From Ooceraea biroi (Eukaryota; Arthropoda; Insecta; Hymenoptera; Formicidae), in NCBI RefSeq assembly GCF_003672135.1, contig NC_039511.1, positions 15,712,464 to 15,776,463 on the forward strand: a DNA stretch of 64,000 nucleotides, given 5' to 3'. Position numbers and translations under genes: made by a program. Shown here piece by piece: positions 22,767-36,700 of the stretch. Within the stretch, counting starts at the first letter, position 1. Each line of letters begins with the position of its first letter. Below the pieces are notes generated by a model that saw nothing but the letters and a program-made list of their open reading frames with translations, did not search any database and had not been told where the DNA came from.

Positions 22767-25106
22767 ATCGAATAATATAGAATTTCTCTCCTTCGTGCCG
22801 TCAAGTTTCGATCCGATCTAATATGAAATATGTTAGAAGCAGGTCTTATGGTATAACGCGTTGCATTTTCACTTCGAGTTTCATTTATATATTCAGTAAA
22901 GTAAAAAGATATTTGAGGTGGGGAGAGGAGCAGAAAGGTAATTTCAGCAATATTTTTGAGTTCGAGCATGCAACCTATCTCTATCTCTCTGTAAATGTTG
23001 ATTATTATCGAATATTTTGTACAGTTGAGAAATTATTGGATTTTTCAATAAACGCGAAGGACTTCTCTGTGGGAACATTCAAGAATCTCTACTCGCCAAT
23101 TAATTAACATGTGCCGACCGTGGTGCAGCATAGGTAAGATGGTAAGACAGAAACACGACGGCGTGAGGCGGACGCTGGTGCTTCTATTGCAGGGATTAGG
23201 GTATTAGGCGACGTCACATCACTAAAGTCTAAAGGGAAGCTCCTTGGAGCTGTGCTCGGAGAGATAGCCCAAACTTGCGTTCTCTATCTTCCTGATGGTT
23301 CTTCGGATTCTACCTCTCGCCCTCTCTTTCTCGCTACGACTCTTTCCTTCCTCCTTTTCTGCTGTTTCCTGCTATTTCCTCTCTCTCTCTCTCTCTCTTT
23401 CTCTCCTTCTTTCTCTTCCTTCATTTTCGTCTTCTCTCTTTATTCCATCATTGTTCTTTGCTTATGCTATTATGAGCCCTAGGGCACGTCCTTTCAAACA
23501 TTCTTGATAATTTCAATTAAATAAACCACTAACAGGTCACAGTGGACTTTAGCGGTCATCTTGAAGACGCAGCGAATCTCGTCAGCTTCCAATTTATGTC
23601 AGATTAGTTGCATTCTCGAAATTACTGTGTTGATATGTAACTTCAGCTAGGAAGCAGTAATATTCTCACATATTAGTTTTCAAATTAATGATATGACTGT
23701 GAAAGATGCAAAGATTATTGACGATGCTCGAAACCAGACAAAGAAGATGACGATACAAAACGATTTTTTATTAATGTCTTGATACGCAATGAGTCCTCGT
23801 AAATTGCGAGAATCACGCGTTGGTAACCCTGGAGCCGGGGGTGTTGTCGAGAAAAGACGGTCATACGTCTTTTTCTCGCCGACGTGCGAGGGTGGGTGAG
23901 ATCGGCGCTAGGCGAGCGCCGGATAATTTAGGGGTCTCTCACGCGTGGATAATGGGGAACTTGGCTAATGCACCCTACTTGGCACCACGTGGATTCGCAT
24001 GAATTTTGCGATTCGACCTTTGTGCCTCCCTTGTTCGCTACTGCTAACGACTCGCGTATATAAAAACAGCAATAAGTGCAAATTTAATTGTAACATTTGA
24101 ACAAATTCCTTACTATTGTGCTGATAAATAGTAAAATCATTGATAACTATATAAATATATTAAGATAAGAAAAATAGGAGACAGAATAAATTTTAAAGAA
24201 AATTCGTCTTTTAGGTGAGAGTGAGAGACTAGTGAGAGAAGAATGCTACGACTAGGACAGCTGAGCTGTATCCGGTTGGACATCATTCTGCTGTTCGGCT
24301 CGAGGGAATACTCTGCCATCCAGCTACTAACTGTCCGTCCGTCCATTCGTCGAGCTCTTTCCTCCTTGCTTTTTGTTTTTTTTTCTTCCTTTCGTCCGTC
24401 CCATGAGCGCACCCTCGCTTACCGGCTGACGTCTTAAACCAATCGAATTCTGATCAAATATTTAGCGCTGACCGAACCAACGCTTTAAGTGGCTCCTCCA
24501 TCGCTGGACTTCACTTCCTTCCAATAAATCCTTCATGTTACGTCTTCTAAAATTTCAACGGATCATCGAATTTCAGACCAGCACTGTCATTTCGAAAAAG
24601 CTCAATAGCAAGTCTTTTCAAACGCAAAACTGTTTGAAGCATCTCTAATTCGTGCATAAATAAATATGACATAAAACGGTTTTTATGACAAAGTAGCGGA
24701 TGCCACGAAAATTTTGCAGTAGGTTCATCAAAGATTTTACAGCAGCTTCATAGAAAAACCAAAAATGGAGAAAAGTGTCCGCGCGTCTAAGATTTCCTCG
24801 ATAATCCTTATTCGTATGCGCGCCAATTCGTATTCTTGGAACATAAAATATCGCCGATCACTGCGGCGTTGATTAACGAGCGAGCTGCAGATTGGCGATT
24901 CTAGCCGGTGGTAGAGGTCTCTTTTTTGTCCCTTTCGCCACACGGCAATACGTCACGCGTCCCGGTTTCGGGGTGTAATTAAAGAGAGCGCAGAACAGCA
25001 TGACGCCTCGGGCCTGTCTGAGGGGGGTGTAAGGAGCGGGACGAGGCGACTGGGGCCGAGGGTACGCGCGGGATATAAGGGATGTGTTTTACCGAGGGAT
25101 ACTTAC

Positions 25107-25215
25107 ACACCATCCCCGTGCGGCACATATTTTCATATAACAAAACCATCTGCGTGCCGCGCATAACAAATTTCAACTGATTTATAGTGAGCCCGCTGGC
25201 GGTGGGAGGCCGCAA
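25107..25215 (-). other. Candidate alternative 5' exon
   Basis: An open stretch from an ATG at 25215, including MRGTQMVLLYENMC, ends at a perfect donor, GTGT|GTAAGT (GT at 25106-25105), in phase 1. Joined to exon 4 it would create a stop, so it could serve only as a noncoding leader to exon 3 (which has its own Met50) or be spurious. Confidence 0.2.
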
Positions 25216-28200
25216 ATTTTCGCAGTTACGAGAGCCGGCGACTGCGCGCCGTTACGAGAAACGAGTCCTCACATCTTTCGCGTTTTCTTCTTACCTTCTT
25301 TTTTTTGCAAATTATGCCTTTTCAAATGTTAACGTCTCCGAAAAGAAAAACCGTAGCTGGTAACCGCATCTGACTCGCGACAGATCCGGATAATTTTCCG
25401 AATCTGAACGCTTGGACGGGCAACTTTTGCATCGCGCATCTGACGGCAAAAGTGCGCGGTCCTCCATCATATGGGAAAACGCGGAAGTATGATGGAGTTT
25501 GCGAACTTCGAAGTCGTACTTCGCATTTTCAGATGCCCTCGATCCCGGGCGACGGAGAAATTGAAAAGGACATCACGTCTCCCAGGGGTTTAATGCTGAT
25601 GTCCGCTGGAAAGGCGGACCTTAAAGGGTTGCACCGAAAGGGCGGCAAAGACGGGCACATACTGAAAGGGACAAAGGAGCGAGGAGGGCGGTAAGAAGCT
25701 ACCACGCTCGGATGTCCAACCGACGTCCGACCATGCCATCGGATCGATAACGTCATAGTGACAAGTACCAGTATATGTATATGCGCTCCTTGCACTTGCG
25801 ATAACGTTATTCGCCTTGATTTAGCGAAAAGTCCAATACGCTGATCTACTATCAATTTAATTATTGTACATTGAAAGAGTACCGAGAGAAAAATAAATAA
25901 AATGTTGATACAAGGCGAAATTTACATAAAAGAGGTAACACTAATAAAAATATATACATAAAACATTTTATAATAAGGAAATTGTAATGCGCGAGATACT
26001 GTTTTGACAACAGCGCGCAGATGTATATTTAAATATCACAAAAGGTCAAGTGCAATATTACATCACTGTATCGGCATCGTAAAACTGTGTATATTACAGC
26101 TCGTATTTTTAAATTTCCCCACAAAATGTTAACGGGAAGTTCTGCGCGAGCGGTATCTCGCGCGATTTAAGGCAGCCTGATTTTAGGACCGGCGAGTCGC
26201 GAGTTCTTACTGCAAAACGAGGAGGGCAGTAAATCTGGAAACGAACCTGGAATAAACTGTCCGGGACTATGGCCATAATAATATGCCTCCGCCGACGCCG
26301 CCGCCAGATTGTTACGGGTAGCTGGAATTGCCTCTCCGAAAAGCGGCCCGCCTCGCGCCGTTCTTGGATTACGATGCAATTTCTCGAGCCTCGCACTGAT
26401 GACGGCCCTTAAAATTCGGGAACCCTCTCGCCGCGACGCGCTTCGTGACATTATATATAAGTGTATATGTGTGTGTAGTATTGCACGTCAATGAATTCGA
26501 ATATCGTCCCCCACGAACGTTTCTCGTATTCCTAAAATCATATGTCGAAGAAAGGAGTTTTCAGCAGCGCGTCACGCGACACATCGATTGTAGCGTAATA
26601 CATAAGTTACAACGTCTAAAATTAAAGCTTCATTTCTCTTGACAGAACACTCAGTCAAGGTAGAGGATGAGCAACAAAATATATCTCGTAAAGTGGCGAA
26701 TATACCTTCTAGAAAGTGATAGTTCTCGCATATACGATAATTCAGCAGATCGCGCGTACACGCGAGAAGCGTTGATGACGCTTTTTCCGGTGAAGGGTTG
26801 CTGAAGAGCACGCCTACGCGGTCATAAAGTAAAAAGAAAGGCTGTTCACGGCTGTTTGTTACGAGAGGCAGTTGTAACGGAAAGGCACGTATGTCGAGTA
26901 ACGTGATTACAAATATATCATAAGCTCCTCCGAGCGGTCTTGTTCGGAGGGTGGTCGAGGAGGGCCAGGGCCCATGCCGAGAGAGGAGATGGAGCGTGTC
27001 CTTCGACACGCGATACACGTGCGTCGCCTGTCGATGCGGCTTTATCGCAGCAAATCACTGCCGCGCCGGCGAAATAAAGACAGAGAAAAGAGAGCAGAAT
27101 CGCCGTGAGACGGGGTGAGAGCGAACGAAAAGAGCACGTAGCACATCCCTCGACTAAATCGAATCGACAGGGCACGTTTCTTCCATACCGCGCCTAAGAA
27201 AGCCCCCTCCTCATCCCTGAGACGATACACAGTGCAACGCACGAACAAACATTGTCCGGCAAACTGTATGATTTGTACGTGAACTTCTTGAGATGAAAAG
27301 AAGAAATGTGAAGAAATCGAAATCGGCGAGTCTTAATGTAACTTATGAAGTCGAATCTAGTATATAATCTAAATCTAATATAAATTTCATATAATTATTC
27401 AAGATAACCAATCTTGAAACCGATGAAATTGCAACGCACGCGATAAACTTTTATAAAATTACTTTCCGCATCACGTCAAAATTTGAGATATAACACAATA
27501 TAAAGGAAATGTCAAGGTTTCGCTAAGACTTCCTAACTCTTAAATTCCTCGCAAATGCGATCCATAAAATCCATAAAAAAGGTATTCGTTCCAAGCTCCG
27601 TGTCTGCCTTTAAAGAGCACAGTATTCATCATCATTTCGCACCATCGCATCCAGGGAAAGGCCAATGCACGGATCGAGAAGATCCGTCGAGATTCCAGGA
27701 GGAATCTCGCTTTGACGATAAAGAAAAATCGTAGGGTGCACGGGGTAAGCGAGCCGGCGATATCGCGAATCGGCGGTACGGGAACCGCCCTCGCAGCATC
27801 CGAGACAGCCAGATATCTCGGAATGTTTTACACCTCATTAGGCAACAATGTGTTGTTGCCAGGGTGAATTATATCGGGCATGAGACGCCCGTCAAGACAA
27901 ATGGCTCGAACCGGAGGTAATTGTGGGCTTTTATTAGCTCTGGTTTCTCCCGTTGGCTGCGAATCGCGCAACGCGGGAGACGCCGAGCCAGCAAGCGCAG
28001 CGACAGCAACCCTTCTGGTTCCTTCCACCCCTCATCGTCCCGCGGCTCCTACATCCCTATCTCCGACCCACCGCCCACTCCTCATCCCTATCTCCGCCCG
28101 GCGTACCCGTTGCTTTCGACGGTGCGTAATTACTCGCGTGACAGTAATGCGGGAATGCGAATCTCGCCTCTCTAATGCCTGCCGAGTCATCCCTGCTCCT

Positions 28201-31200
28201 TGTATTTACTTCCTGGGCTCGTTGCGGCACAGTCATCGTCCCTGAGTTGCACTCCTCCAAAATCAGCTTCGACTTTTAATCGAAGCGATTAAATCGCGCC
28301 GCGAGATTCAGAAAAATCTCGAGAATCATGTTCAGAATTCAATCATTATTTTTTTGGCTATGTAGAGATGCGATCTTCAGATAAGACTAACGTATTGACA
28401 AGGTCTTATAACGTATTAAGCAAAAGAGACACAATTATTCGAAAAAATTATTTTACAAACTTCGAAAAAGATGTTAATTATTCAAATGCCGGCAGACTAA
28501 AATTAATTGTTTTTATTATCATTTTTTTGCAGAATAAAATAATTTACTAAGTAGGCATTAAGTATGCTCTGTATAGTAACTAAAATTACAATTTTTTAAT
28601 TTTAACTTTTCAACACATAATACAAAATTGTGACATAATAATTTTAAAAGACTTTTACGCAAATCTAGTAAAAATAATATATTTGACACGCTCATAATGT
28701 TACAAAGCAAGTTGCATCGTGGCAGGACAGAGTTAGTGACAGGAAATCATGGAATAAGATTGTCATTTCTCATGTGTCCTCTCGCTCCCTTTCGGCAACG
28801 AGCGAAACCGCGCTCGTTTTCGAAGGGGAAGTATAGGCTTTTGAAAGACCGTATTTTCGCGACGAGAGAGCCGCTATCCACACGTTATTACGAGGTATGA
28901 GTCGCCCGCTACATATGCGGGCCAAAGCTTGTCTCCCTCTTTCGTTCGTTGCCCCGCGACTCATGTATTTATGCATTTCCAGCGACTGGCTGCTCCTTGA
29001 CTCGCATTCACGCATACACTCGTCGAAAACACGCGTAAATCGGCTACATTCGCCACACATGATGCAGGAAAATAGTATAACGAATGAATAATCCCGAAGA
29101 AATTGAATTTTTCGCAAAAGAGACAAGGTTCTAAAGACGCACGTATAAAAAAATATCGCGGAGCAATTTTAATAAGTTGCAGCCATTACCACGCGCGCGA
29201 AAAACTTTCTCTTGGATTGGAAATCAGTTGTCGTGTTATGGCTGCTGCCAGACACTCGTGATTTTCCTTTCATTACACGAGAGCCATATTTACTCATTGC
29301 ATTCAATTCGGATTCACTTACGGTATGATTTACTCGACGAAGGCGTACCTGGAGGCTGGTGATGGGAATTTATTGGGGGCGGAGGTTGCCCTAAAAGCCG
29401 GAGCGCAGTGCGCAGGAACTGAGAGAGGAAAGAAGAACATGAAGGAGAAGGGCGGACAAAGAGAGAAATCGCGAGAGGGACAGCGAACCAAAGAGGAAAG
29501 GAAGAGAGAATATACAAAGGGTACGTCTTTTCTTCATATTCTGTATCCTGTATGGTGCCTCATAAAAGTTTGTAAGGATGTCCTCCGAAATGCAGATTTA
29601 TCGCGTCGCTTCCGCCAACGAGTCATTGCTGTTTAGGACTCTTCACGGCTGAGCAGCATTATTACAAAATTATATGACAAATTTATGAAAAATCACAAAC
29701 TTGGTCCGACAAATTCGAAATAAATGTTTCGTTATCAAGAAATTAATTGTAAATTGGATCAACAATATTACATGTTTTTACCTCTCTAATTTTTAGTCCT
29801 AAATATTTTTCGACATCGAAATTTTTATTAAAGTTATGTTTAAAACATAATGTACCTCAGACTTCTAAAATTAGCAAAAACAAGAATTGAGGAAATACAA
29901 TTTTATTAAATTGGTTATTCTTTTAACTGCATTAACTGCAAAATTAGTGACCCATGATGTAAAAACAATAAATTTTTATGTTAATGATTAATGGTAAAGT
30001 GTATGCGCTTTCCTATCCGGTAAAATTGAATTTTTATTCGCTTCTTATACAACTGTTGACCATAGCCGTCTGACTGGTTATTGTGTTTTAAAATACATGT
30101 GCAACTTAAATCATAAGATGACAATAATTGTGTCTAGCAGACTCGTATGACCAACCCCAAAACATTTGTTCACTCGCTCCCTCCTTACATAAATCATATA
30201 ATATTACACATTCTCTATAAACAAGTAAATCTTGCATTTGCCGAATAATATATCATGTTAAGTATTAATTCTATTATTCTCTTACACAATATCAAAATCT
30301 AATTTCTATTTTCACAGTTATGTGTATCTTCTAATTCTTGTTCACAATAATTTTCATATATCGTTTACATTATACTTTTCATGTTTTTAATAGAAAAAAA
30401 TTTGCGCTATTTTAAACCATTATATAATAGTGCAAAGTATAACTTTTGTTGTAATTTATTTTTAATCGAAAAAAATTATTTAAATAGGACAATGTTTCAA
30501 TAAATTACTCTTATTGATATTTAAAAAATAATTCATTCTATGCGCGCATATTTATTATTAAATTATCATTTTATGTCAGTCGTGCTTTAAATAATACAAA
30601 GGTACTATTCATGTGAAAGTATGGGGAAACTGTGAGAGTAGCAAAGCAAGGCGAGCACTAGTTGTGCTTGCCAATTTACACGCAGCGCGGGACTTCGGTC
30701 GATCGACGGGGTACAGAATGCCACAGGGTGGAGTAGCGGTTGAGCGGAGAGGAAAAGGAAGTAAAGAGGACACCTTCCCCTTCCCTCACTCTCCTCCATG
30801 AACCCCGAACATGAATTAAAGTTTTAATTTCTCTAAATCACTGTTCGCCCTCGAGCGCTTTCCACCAGACGGTCCGTTACTTATAGCCTTTGCCCTTTTT
30901 ACCGCCTTTCTTTTTTCCCATTCGCCTCGATCTTACCGGTAGCCCGACCCTTCGCCAATAGGGAGAAATCGATATGCACTTATCCGATGACTCTTGAGAC
31001 CCCGAATAACGAGCCTCCCCCTTTTTTGCGTTTTTCTTTTCCTTTTTTTTCTCTGAGTACTTCTGAGCGATAAGCAAAACTGCCGGAAATTGTCCGACCT
31101 CGAATACTTCAGGCTCCTGTCGCGATAATCGGATTTATTTATAATTTAAGCTACATCTAGAAGTACATGAATATTGAAAGAGTGCGTGCGAAGTCGGTAG

Positions 31201-32486
31201 ATGTATTTTTTTCTTGTATTATAATATCTATCATCCAACACCTTCCCCATACGTACTGCAATAAACTTTTCTTTGTGTATCACTCTTACATTCTTGATCA
31301 TTATAAAAATCTGAAAATTCCTCTGTTACAAAAACTCAATAAAGTTGATCCACTTTTTCACATGAGAGCTCATAAGAGTCTACACGCATATGTAAGAGCA
31401 TTTATGTAAAACAATCACTTCCTCGCGTTCCGCACCAATCAATCATGCTGGATAATGATGGCTCGAAATGGAAACGGAGGCACAACGCGAACAAATTCAA
31501 AAATCGTTTAGTACGCAGTATCACGAAGCGCACGACGGCAATTCCGTCGCTCGCCCTGTGTTTTCGGGCTGAAAGGGAGAAACGGGGGTTGTTCATTTAA
31601 AATCATGACGTCGGTCGGAGGGCGCTGGCACGGCGGAGGCGTTAGTATTAACGTTAGGTACCACCGGTCGGGCCACCTACAAGAAGTTCGCGCAACCCCC
31701 CTTCATCCCCCGGCCACGCTACCAGCTTGCTTTCCCTACCGGGTGACATATTGTTTCCATTCTGCTCTCTCGAGCTAAAGCGCAATAAAAAACTGGCATA
31801 AATATCGCCTCGTTCTTCCCCCCTCGTCTTTCTGCATGGCCCCCGACCGTGTACACGGTGCCCTGCGAGACCGGGGCGATGGCAGTAAGAACAGAGAAAC
31901 GCCCGATAACGGCGATGTAGAACCGCACAGCAGCAACCATTCCTGTATTGCTTGCGCGGTATTGCGAGCGACCAATTTGTCTAAGTGGCTTTTTGGGCCG
32001 CGGAAAGGAAACCGCAAGGATCGCGGTCCCGCCTGCATCCCCCGGCAATTTTTAATTTTTCTTAAATAATATAGCGAGGTGTTACTGACCTCGTTTTTCC
32101 TCCATTAAATACGCAGAGAGTTATATTCAACGTCGTTTCGTTCGTATTTGTTCTAGCATTTTTTTAGGAGCTTTGTACATAATGTTCAACACGTTCGCTA
32201 CCACCGTATAGTTGGCAAATCTTTCACCACAATTCACTTTTCATATTTTTCTTATTTTTAATATCGAAAAGATAGACTTTCTTTGTCTTTATTACAGAAA
32301 TAAAATAAGAAAAGATCAATCCGTTACACATATGCTTGATAGCGAACGTATTAAGAAATTTCACGCACATAAGAGATGTCTTATATATCGAATATTTCTT
32401 TGTACTGTACTTTTTTTATCAACATTGGCTTAGATTGTCAATATAAAGCAGCGATTCTGAAACATAAATACATAATTTTTACTTAC

Positions 32487-32587
32487 AGCGTAACAGGTTC
32501 TTCAGGGCTAGAGGGCGAGATGGAAAGCGACATGGTAGTAGCGGTCAGGCATCGTGATGTTCCCGGAGACCTGACTCGATCGTCCAC
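32487..32587 (-). CDS. Exon 2 of the MYT1-like gene
   Basis: This 101-bp exon is bounded by acceptor ttgttgcag (AG at 32589-32588) and donor GCT|GTAAGT (GT at 32486-32485). It is open throughout in the frame that continues from exon 1 and ends in phase 2, which matches the giant third exon. It encodes residues 4-36, a Ser/Pro-rich stretch containing a second methionine (MSLSISPSSPEEPVTL; ATG at 32533-32531). If exon 1 is skipped or replaced, that methionine could be the start. No known domain is present. The acidic SPEEP sequence suggests a disordered N-terminal tail. Confidence 0.85.
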
Positions 32588-32966
32588 CTGCAACAAGACG
32601 AACGCAACACGGTCACTCACGGAATCACGATCGATCGTCTTTGCCAGTTTCTCAGGACGACAGTTAAAGTCGCACGTTGCGGAATTCCTAAGAATTCATT
32701 GCGGTCGCTTCAGCGACTCGCAGACTGCTCCGCATCGCGATAGGTGGAGGAAAGCACGAGGAGGAAGAGCTCGTCGAATTCTTCGCGCGATACTTGCTAC
32801 CGTCGATGGGGAATTGAGCAACAGGTAGAGGCAGACATGTCCTCGAGGCATCATGCTCAGCAGAGCACACGCGTGATTCACTGCATAAGTGAGTTGTCAA
32901 AAGCACCTTTTTTTCTCTTATCTCTGGTGTACCAATCCAAGTGACAGAGAAGAATTATGCGGCAGA

Positions 32967-33345
32967 TTTAGGATTGCACGAGATACCAAGACTAGTCTTG
33001 GTATTGTCTTGGTCTTGTCACACATTCCGAGACAAGATCAAGACGAGACTTTGTAATTAATTATCAAGACAATAATCAAGACGAAGGTGTCGAGATTATT
33101 GATCTTGTCAAGATTCTTGGTTTTAAAAAAAGGTAAAATTAAATTAAAAGTCAGCAATATCTTTCCCAGTATGCTTTCCATTTGATGGTGTAATGTAATG
33201 AAAATCTAATGTTAATGACTGAAACTTCCAATTGTTATCTATAAAATGTATAGTAACTCCGTAATATGATTCAAAATTTGGCGCAGTCCAGCCATCAATT
33301 GTAAAAGAAAATTTACTTTCTCTTTCATAGCATTTCTTTTAGGCA
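32967..33345 (-). mobile_element. Decayed hAT-superfamily transposon remnant
   Basis: On the minus strand a partial transposase reading frame (next entry) is followed by about 150 bases of CAAGAC/GTCTTG-type repeats and ends near 32,967 in taggattgcacgag, which could be a terminal sequence. A 22-base perfect palindrome lies at 32983-33004. The opposite end and a target-site duplication were not found, so the boundaries are approximate. hAT elements are cut-and-paste DNA transposons. This copy is clearly inactive. Confidence 0.6.
33144..33338 (-). pseudogene. hAT transposase fragment
   Basis: About 64 codons are open before a stop at 33146-33144. They read KKCYERESKFSF, then TIDGWTAPNFESYYGVTIHF, then IDNNWKFQSLTLDF and HTGKDIADF. 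The D-G-W-T motif followed by a G-hydrophobic-T-hydrophobic strand and a D-x-x-W-K-hydrophobic-x-S motif is characteristic of the catalytic region of hAT transposases of the ZBED type. The frame is broken by a stop just upstream (33341-33339) and the N-terminal BED finger and C-terminal dimerisation region are absent. It is a relic in an intron, in the same orientation as the host gene. Confidence 0.75.
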
Positions 33346-33721
33346 TATTTGTATTAGAATTTATTCTTCGAAAAAACTATTGTGTCAATTCGTCATTGAA
33401 AAATGTAAACGGAAGTCTTTTGTAACTTTACATGTATAATATAATAAGCGAAAATCGCGTACATGTGAGCTCGGCTCTTGGGCTAGCTTGGAATAGCAGA
33501 AGAGGATAGATATATTATTTTTTTGTCTCCTACCAAGCGGGTAACGTTACATATAAATACATATATATATATTGTTTTGAGAAGAGTAGACAAATGACAT
33601 AAATATATATAATTATTTTCAATTATATTATAAAGATTAACATGCCTTTTTTAGAATAGGATTATATTAAATATTATTGTAAATAATTTACAATACAATA
33701 ACGGTTAAAATGCCTACTTAC

Positions 33722-33791
33722 TGCCAAAGAAAGACTGATAGAATACATGAAGACAATACCGTGACGTGCAGAAAAATACGTCCGCAATCGG
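33722..33791 (-). other. Candidate alternative exon upstream of exon 2
   Basis: A 70-bp stretch between acceptor tgctgatctcag (AG at 33793-33792) and donor GGCA|GTAAGT (GT at 33721-33720). An ATG inside it begins MYSISLSLA and ends in phase 0, which fits exon 2. It lies close to the hAT remnant, so it may be a coincidence. Confidence 0.22.
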
Positions 33792-36700
33792 CTGAGATCA
33801 GCAAACAAGTGAGACCAAATTGAAAACAAGCCTACAACTTAGTCAAAACAAGATCATACATATCCGAAAGGTTATCCGTGTCTTTGTAAATAATTGTTGA
33901 GTATACAATTGTTAACATTTATTAACAATTGTTAGATGCAGATTCTATCGCAAGTAAGCTCGAACACCTTTGTCAACGATAAATGATATCGTAAATTCTT
34001 CGCATCGCGGCGTGAGGAATATTATTGTGTAATTGAGTAAAACGTATCTTAATTTTAGAAAAATTTAAACGAAAGTAGTTTTAAAAGTCTCGCTTCACTT
34101 GATTATTTTCAGAATTATGAATAAATTTAATTCATAATATCAAGTTTGCAGATAATGCAATTTTCTCGCATATTGCACACAAGTTTTTTACATATAACTA
34201 TGTCTACGTTATGTAATATCGATGTACGAAAATATCGAGCAATCGATGCAATTTCGATCGAATATAAAAGATACTGGACTGCAAGCATTATTACATCCAA
34301 CTCAGAAATTCCCAATTTTCTTATTCGCCGATATAATCCGGGTGAAAGTCATTTTTTCATTTTGCGCGATGAATAAAACAACTGTCGCGATTTCCAAGAG
34401 ATTAATAACGAGCGAGAGTGGACCGTTGCACGATGATCGCGGGGAGAAACAAGCGTAGCCTCGGGCAAGTGGACCAGACTCGCGGCACAACCGACATCAA
34501 TCTGAACGAGCGAGCCGCACCCCTAACGATCCACCGAGTCATATAAATTTTATTGCCATTTCATAAATCCCGACGACCACCGTGAACAACCGTCCGGGAG
34601 CTCTCCGAGAGATTATCAGGAATGTATAAAGTTGCGAAACGTTGCGCGGTTACGGCTCGCCCGATCGCCGTTGCGAACGCTCCCGACGCAATTCTCAAGT
34701 GCGATTGTGAAAACTTCCGCAGAAATATAACGGTAATTATCATCCGACTTAAAAAGCGATCAGGCCGCACGGATCATTGGCATTTCATACCAATTTCCGA
34801 GCTCTATATTCGAATAATGCAACTAAATGATTCGGTCTAATAAACTTGTCGTTCGAGTTTTAATTAACGTAAACGTATCATAAATAACGCGTTGCATATT
34901 GTGCGTTGTCTTTAGCGAATATATTTCGAGAAGAATGTATAATCGAGGAACAAGAATTTATAAAATTATTATCGCAAATATTATCAGATTTGTAAAAATA
35001 TTATTCAGTGATCAATGTTCAAAGCAAACATTATTTTATCAATGTAACAAATTTTGGATAAGCAATTCTCTGTCACAGCCAACGAAGGGACGTGACCCGC
35101 GTCTGCCGCCAAGAGGTGTATTGCCTTTAATTAAGGAAAAATGTAATATGGACGAGAAACTAGACGAGGTTACGACGTCACCCCCCGCGGTTCTTGAGCC
35201 GCAGGGGTCGGTCGTTCCCGCGACCACGGAGGGTGGAACAAAGGAAGTTATCGCCGCGGAATTTTTATGCCAACGAGAGAAAGAAATGTAAATCAGGTGC
35301 TGGCGCTCTCGCTTTCCGTTCTCGTGGATCGGGAGAACTAAAGAATTTAAAAGCATCGTCGGTTTGTAAGATGCCTGCAGAATTATATATAATATACGTA
35401 TTCGTGCTTTCATACATTTGTTATTATGAAGCAAGCTTATCTGATGATCATCATCTAATAAAGTTTAAAAATTTCTAGCAGTCACAGTCAAACTAATTTT
35501 TTTTCAAGAATCTTCTCTCTATTGGTTGCGTGACACCGAATCTCATCATTTATTTGCATTTTTGAAATGTTTGAGTGAAAAATATTGGTATATTATCCTA
35601 TACACTTGTGCAATAGTCATTGCTCAATTATGTAAGCACATAAAAAAAAATAACAGACAAGAGCGTGCCGATCAGTCCTTGAGCCACGGGACGAGATAGA
35701 ATCGAAATGTAATTAAGAGGGTAAATAATCCGTGCCGAACCGACTCCGTAAAATGGATCAAAGAACTCGCGAGCGAGAGGGAACGCGATCGTCGGCGAGG
35801 AGGGTACCGGAGGAGTCCCGACGAGAAGAGCATGAGCTACGAGCAGCCGCGCCTCGTTCTGTCGTCGTCCTGTCTAACTCGGAGGAGTAGGGCAACGAGA
35901 GGGGCCTCGCCGGAGACCCTCGATAAATATTTCCGTCAAGTGACCGGGGTTGGAATTCAAAGAGAGTCGAAAGGTGGAATCGAGAGCGGAACGAGTCCGC
36001 CTGTCTTCGGGGATGAGGGACACTGAAAGGAAAGCCGACGCGAGCCCGAGGCCAGTATATTTGCGTTACATAGTTGCGCGTTTAATCAGCCGTATACCCG
36101 GAAGGAGCTCGTTCGTGGAGGAAAAAGGCAGCGAGAAATGAGAAGAGTATGTATCCTGCGTCCATGTGCCCTGGGGAGAAAAGGAGACGTTACTTGGGAA
36201 GAAGTAAGTAAAGGTATCCTGATTCCTTGATAGTTCGTTTACACGCGGTACTTCTTCAATTCTTTTACGAATTTAACTGTCACGCAAGCTAAACACTTTT
36301 TCAAATAAGTTTAGATAGAGTGACTATAGAGTAGCTAAGATTAGATTAACAATAAATATTTGTCTCTCATTTTATTTAAAAAATATTATGTTTATTAAAA
36401 ATAATCATTATTTTTTCTCTGTAGATGATAGAAAGAAATACATAAACGAGCAGAATTGCCCGAATTATTCGGATCGTGAGATGATATTCCTGCGATCTTC
36501 AGCTACGAAGGAAGGCAACGAAGGGGATCAAAGATGGAGAGGAGAAGGAAGTGGAGAGGCGGCGCCTGCGGGACGTCGATGGCGTGACAGATTGCCTCCA
36601 GTATTTTCCAGCACATACATCATCGGCAGCCGCCAGACCTTAGTTCTGTTTTGGCGCTCGCAACCTTCGTCCTCCTTAATTGGCGTCACCCACGTTGATC

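Larger units (their letters stand above)
20453..32486 (-). other. Intron 2-3 (12 kb)
   Basis: A large intron with CpG-rich parts (20,900-21,650; 22,040-22,740; 24,900-25,250; 26,900-28,260) and AT-rich parts (notably 29,650-30,600). It holds a TA run at 20,872-20,890, TC tracts at 20,808-20,832 and 23,380-23,410, and candidate alternative first exons at 22,721-22,766 and 25,107-25,215 (listed separately). An open plus-strand frame at 22,010-22,198 is discussed under findings. No second gene is supported. Confidence 0.65.

Noticed and set aside
32376..32828. A 150-codon plus-strand frame over exon 2.
   Set aside because: It is the antisense of a well-bounded minus-strand exon and has no recognisable protein features.
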